From Chitinophaga pinensis (lineage in GTDB: Bacteria > Bacteroidota > Bacteroidia > AKYH767-A > OLB10), in contig CAMBYJ010000047.1 in assembly GCA_945872015.1 (NCBI GenBank), positions 1-10,013 on the forward strand: a DNA stretch of 10,013 nucleotides, in the 5' to 3' direction. Within the stretch, counting starts at the first letter, position 1. Every line of letters begins with the position of its first letter. The notes beneath the pieces are model-generated. The model was given only the letters and a program-made list of their open reading frames with translations. It had not been told where the DNA came from and did no database searches. Of this stretch, positions 6,920 through 10,013 are shown piece by piece. Position numbers and translations under genes: made by a program.

Positions 6920-6954
6920 AATGCAATGTAACAATTTTTATTAATAAAGACTAT

Positions 6955-8448
6955 TTATTTAACCTCACCCATTAGCTTCTTCACCGCTGGAGAAATAGCA
7001 ATTAAAATTACCCCAGCAACTAATGAATACAACGCTAGTTGTCCGTAACCATTTGTGTAACCATTAAGTTTTTCCATTAGTGAAGCATTCGGATTTGGCG
7101 TTGACATTCCAGCTCCAATGATACCAGCAACATATTGTCCATATGCACTCGCTAAAAACCACATACCCATCATCATTCCTTGTAAAGGTTGAGGAGATAA
7201 TTTTGTCATGATGGATAATCCGATTGGTGATAAACATAATTCGCCAAAGGTGATAACAAAGTAGGCAAGCGTAAATACCTCTAATGAAGTTACTCCATTA
7301 GCATCTGCAAAAAACTTCGTCTGATAAAAAACAAAGAAACCACCAGCTAAAAAGATAAAACCAAGTCCGAATTTAATTAATGTATTGGGTTCAAGATTTC
7401 GTTTGCTCATCCATACCCAAAGCAAACCTAAGATAGGAGCGAAGATGATTACAAAAAGAGCATTTGCAGAGTTGTTAATTCCATTCGGATCGAAATTAAT
7501 TCCGAAGATGGTGTTATGTAAATTTTCACGCGCAAATAACGCTAACGAACCACCGCTTTGTTCGTAGATTCCCCAAAAAATAATAGAAAAGAAAATGAAT
7601 ACCATTGCAGCCATTAATTTCTTTACTTCATCCGAAGAATATTTTCTTAATTCAAAAAGTATGTAAATCAAAGCAGCTGGACCAATGGTGTACATGAAGT
7701 AATCAGTGTACTCTGTTTTAGCTACCATCATCATGATAACAGGAATCAAAACTAATGATCCAATATAGACTGCGAGCTCTGCGATTTTATTTCCTTTGCC
7801 TTCGTTTAACGGTGATAAACCTATAGGACCTAAACTGCGTTGTGTAAAAATGAAGGTTCCTAGACTAATGGTCATAACAACAGCTGCTAATCCGAATGCT
7901 AAATTCCACGAGTAAGAATTAGCAATAGCAATACATGCATAACCTCCTAATAAAGCACCTACATTAATTCCAGCATAAAATAAAGAGAAACCTGCATCAC
8001 GTCTTGAATCATTTTCATGATAGAGAGATCCAACCATCGTAGAGATATTTGGTTTGAAAAATCCTGTTCCTATAATTGTAAAACTGGTTCCAAGAAAAAA
8101 CCAGAAATGATTATCAGCAACAGCATGATTAACATTTATTCCAAGTGATAAAATCAAACTACCAGTAATCATTAGTAATCCGCCCCAGAAAAGTGATTTG
8201 CGAAACCCTAATATTTTATCAGCAAAGAGTCCACCGATAAATGTAAACGCATACACAAAGGCTTGAATCGCGCCATACTGCAAATTAGCAGTACCTTCAT
8301 CCATCTTCAATTGCGATACAATAAAGACAGCTAACATTCCACGCATTCCATAAAAGCAAAAGCGTTCCCACATTTCAGAGAAGAACAGATACCATAATTG
8401 CTTTGGATATTTCCCTTTAAAGTTTTGTATCTCGGCTAATGTCGACAT
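6955..8448 (-). CDS. Proton-coupled oligopeptide transporter (POT/PTR2 family)
   Basis: A 497-residue inner-membrane symporter, complete, that should import di- or tripeptides with protons. Family signatures are intact: SEMWERFCFYG (24-34, the ExxERF[YF]xYG proton-coupling motif of TM1), GTGFFKPNISTMVG (127-140), LFYAGINVGALLG (156-168, PTR2 signature), FWGIYEQSGGSLALFA (291-306, TM7), and FGELCLSPIGLS (401-412, TM10). Length and hydrophobicity fit the bacterial 14-helix plan, with two extra helices between the two six-helix bundles (about 222-242 and 250-267). A DtpA/YdgR-like peptide role is known for the family; some members carry other substrates such as nitrate or drugs, so specificity is inferred. 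It has a candidate promoter of its own at 8466-8497 and follows a second POT gene, from which a terminator separates it. The thioredoxin-like lipoprotein gene follows after 35 bases. Confidence 0.95.
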   Translation of the reverse strand: MSTLAEIQNFKGKYPKQLWYLFFSEMWERFCFYGMRGMLAVFIVSQLKMDEGTANLQYGAIQAFVYAFTFIGGLFADKILGFRKSLFWGGLLMITGSLILSLGINVNHAVADNHFWFFLGTSFTIIGTGFFKPNISTMVGSLYHENDSRRDAGFSLFYAGINVGALLGGYACIAIANSYSWNLAFGLAAVVMTISLGTFIFTQRSLGPIGLSPLNEGKGNKIAELAVYIGSLVLIPVIMMMVAKTEYTDYFMYTIGPAALIYILFELRKYSSDEVKKLMAAMVFIFFSIIFWGIYEQSGGSLALFARENLHNTIFGINFDPNGINNSANALFVIIFAPILGLLWVWMSKRNLEPNTLIKFGLGFIFLAGGFFVFYQTKFFADANGVTSLEVFTLAYFVITFGELCLSPIGLSIMTKLSPQPLQGMMMGMWFLASAYGQYVAGIIGAGMSTPNPNASLMEKLNGYTNGYGQLALYSLVAGVILIAISPAVKKLMGEVK

Positions 8449-8465
8449 AGTAGTTTCGTTTGAAT

Positions 8466-8497
8466 CAAAGTAAATCTATTTTAGGCAATTTCCCAAA
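8466..8497 (-). promoter_or_regulatory. Candidate Bacteroidota promoter for the complete POT gene
   Basis: On the minus strand TTTG (8497-8494) is followed after 20 bases by TTACTTTG (8473-8466), a seven-of-eight match to TAnnTTTG. The spacing is right, and the site lies between the upstream terminator and the POT start codon with a leader of about 12 bases. An 11-base palindrome (TTTGA-A-TCAAA, 8459-8469) overlaps the -7 element and expected transcription start and could be a small operator, or chance. Confidence 0.42.
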
Positions 8498-8503
8498 AGG
8501 TGT

Positions 8504-8538
8504 AAAATAAAAAAGTCCTGACTTATCATCAGGACTTT
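8504..8538 (-). terminator. Intrinsic terminator after the partial POT gene
   Basis: The arms at 8512-8521 (AAAGTCCTGA) and 8529-8538 (TCAGGACTTT) form a perfect 10-pair stem around a 7-base loop. Reading the minus strand, the hairpin is followed by TT-A-TTTT (8510-8504), continuing the T-run that begins inside the stem, so it is oriented to stop transcripts coming from the POT gene at 8562-10013. It starts 23 bases after that gene's stop codon. On the plus strand only a short T-run follows, so it looks one-directional. Confidence 0.85.
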
Positions 8539-8561
8539 CTCATGTATTATTATTGACACAA

Positions 8562-10013
8562 TTAGTTTACACCGTGCATCATTTTAATTAATTTTCTATA
8601 AAGTGCTAACAAGATAAGTGAAGCAGCTCCACTTAATACGATGAACACACAGAAGAAAATAAATAAGTTGTTGATTTGAATTCCTAAGATGCTAGGGATT
8701 TCAGTCGATGCTTCTTCACCAGCTCCTGGAGGAATTAATGCGCTTAATGTACCTGCAAACTTATTTGCTACAGCATTTGCTAAGAACCATGTTCCCATTA
8801 ATAATGACGATAATCTAACGGGTGCGAGTTTACTAACCATACTTAATCCGATAGGTGATAAACAAAGCTCTCCCATTGTATGAACTATGTACAATGCAAA
8901 TAACCAGAACATCGCAATTTTAGTTGATGATGAAATTCCATTAACTGCGAAAGCAATAATCACATATCCTAATGCTACTAATGCAAGTCCTAATGCCATT
9001 TTTAGAGGCGACGAAGGCTCCATATTTAACTTTGCTAATTTGCCCCACATTACAGTGAAGAAAGGAGCAAGGATAATAATTGCTAATGGGTTTACCGACT
9101 GGAACCAAGGAGAAGGGAATTCTGATAAATGAATATCTGCGATAAATCCAAATGCAGTTAAAGAAATAACAGCTAATACTCCTACAACTTGAATTGCTTT
9201 TACAATTTTAGAAGTCCATTCGAAGAACCATCCTAAAGCATTGCCTAAGAAATAAATTATGGTCGCATAAACTGCAGCAATCACGTATGCACTTATATTA
9301 ATATCAATTGCTCTGTCAACTTGCTGATCAGCAAATAAGGTTAATGAAGCACCTGCTTGTTCGAAACATGCCCAGAAGAAAATTACGAAGAAGGCAAGAA
9401 TGAAAATTACAATAATTCTTTCTCTTTCGTCTTTTGTTAACGATTTATCGGTTAAGATAAGCAGAGGCATTACAATCAATGAAATGTAAATCAAGTAAGC
9501 AACTACATCTAAATTCGCAATCATGTGTGACCATGAATTTACATCAGCTATTGCTCCGGCATTAAAGAAATAACCTGCAATTGTTTTATAGTTTAATAAT
9601 GCAAAGATGGCCAGGATAGAACCTACAATCGACAATCCTGTTTTCATATCAAGGTTCGCAACAGGCATTCCTATAGGATTGCCATCTGGACCTTTTAAGT
9701 GCTTGTTCTTTAATAATTCAAATGATATCAAACTTAGGATCATTCCGATTGCAGCTGCAAGGAAACCATATTTATATTCTGTAAAGCTTCCGCAAATTAA
9801 AGGAGAGAAAAACGCTCCCATGTTAATTCCCATATAGAAAATGGTAAAAGCACCATCTACACGGCTATCATTCTTCGGATATAACTGACCAACCATTGTA
9901 GAAATATTAGGTTTGAAGAAACCGTTACCAATAATTAATAAGGTTAATCCTGCCCACATAAAAGTTACAGCTGATGTCGATTGAACATCCGGCATTGTCA
10001 TCGTAGCACTTAA
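8562..10013 (-). CDS. Second POT/PTR2 family peptide transporter, 5' end outside window
   Basis: The reading frame stays open to the window edge, so the TM1-TM3 part with the ExxERF motif is missing. The internal ATG at 10001 is not the true start. From that ATG, 479 residues are visible. Diagnostic segments are GNGFFKPNISTMVGQLYPKN (25-44), FTIFYMGINMGAFFSP (52-67, PTR2 signature), FFWACFEQAGASLTLFAD (208-225, TM7) and MGELCLSPIGLSMVSKLAP (376-394, TM10). These match the neighbouring POT, but much else has diverged, so the two are old paralogues rather than a recent duplication. The TM6-TM7 linker has the usual two extra helices (about 119-139 and 166-184). Unusually, about 60 more residues lie between TM7 and the WFQSVNPLAIIILAPF helix, with hydrophobic stretches at about 238-260 and 268-290, suggesting two more membrane passes. 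Substrate is probably small peptides; specificity is unproven. Confidence 0.94.
   Translation of the reverse strand, partial: LSATMTMPDVQSTSAVTFMWAGLTLLIIGNGFFKPNISTMVGQLYPKNDSRVDGAFTIFYMGINMGAFFSPLICGSFTEYKYGFLAAAIGMILSLISFELLKNKHLKGPDGNPIGMPVANLDMKTGLSIVGSILAIFALLNYKTIAGYFFNAGAIADVNSWSHMIANLDVVAYLIYISLIVMPLLILTDKSLTKDERERIIVIFILAFFVIFFWACFEQAGASLTLFADQQVDRAIDINISAYVIAAVYATIIYFLGNALGWFFEWTSKIVKAIQVVGVLAVISLTAFGFIADIHLSEFPSPWFQSVNPLAIIILAPFFTVMWGKLAKLNMEPSSPLKMALGLALVALGYVIIAFAVNGISSSTKIAMFWLFALYIVHTMGELCLSPIGLSMVSKLAPVRLSSLLMGTWFLANAVANKFAGTLSALIPPGAGEEASTEIPSILGIQINNLFIFFCVFIVLSGAASLILLALYRKLIKMMHGVN

Noticed and set aside
7385..9837. Several short plus-strand open frames (for example 7385-7567, 8689-8883, 8887-9132, 9607-9837)
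   Set aside because: They lie antisense within well-supported POT genes, have no recognisable domains and follow the complementary codon pattern of those genes.
8562..10013. Recent tandem duplication of the two POT genes
   Set aside because: Shared motifs are the family signatures; linkers, the TM7-TM8 region and termini differ strongly, so they are old paralogues.

Overview
The window comes from a member of the Bacteroidota, probably Flavobacteriia-like, though the class is not certain from sequence alone. The evidence is a type IX secretion (T9SS) C-terminal sorting domain, AT-rich DNA, almost no Shine-Dalgarno sequences before the starts, candidate promoters of the Bacteroidota TTG / TAnnTTTG kind, and a Bacteroidota-style C-terminal cysteine motif in a TPR protein. 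The layout is ordinary compact chromosome. I see no tRNA, rRNA, CRISPR array, transposase, integrase or phage gene.

Left part (1-1986, plus strand): the 3' end of a STAS-domain anti-sigma-factor antagonist, a small secreted T9SS cargo protein, then ribonuclease Z (tRNA 3' processing) whose ATG directly follows the previous stop codon. The three are close enough to form one operon.

Middle (2061-4515, minus strand): a visibly more AT-rich pair, a DUF805 membrane protein followed by an exported TPR protein that overlaps it by 11 bases, and then a separate NUDIX hydrolase gene. The pair is the part of the window most likely to be accessory and is of unknown function. The NUDIX gene is divergent from pfkA, sharing an 82-base promoter region.

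Right-centre (4598-6371, plus strand): ATP-dependent 6-phosphofructokinase, followed 10 bases later by an exported predicted outer-membrane beta-barrel protein. This gene ends tail-to-tail with, and overlaps by 10 bases, a minus-strand thioredoxin-fold lipoprotein.

Right part (6362-10013, minus strand): two adjacent proton-coupled oligopeptide transporters (POT/PTR2 family). The upstream one runs off the window edge and ends at a clear intrinsic terminator. The second has its own candidate promoter and probably carries the thioredoxin-like gene as its operon partner. The upstream transporter has an unusual insertion with two hydrophobic segments after its TM7-like helix.

No convincing new biological system is visible. 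The best leads are the AT-rich DUF805-TPR pair and the transporter insertion.
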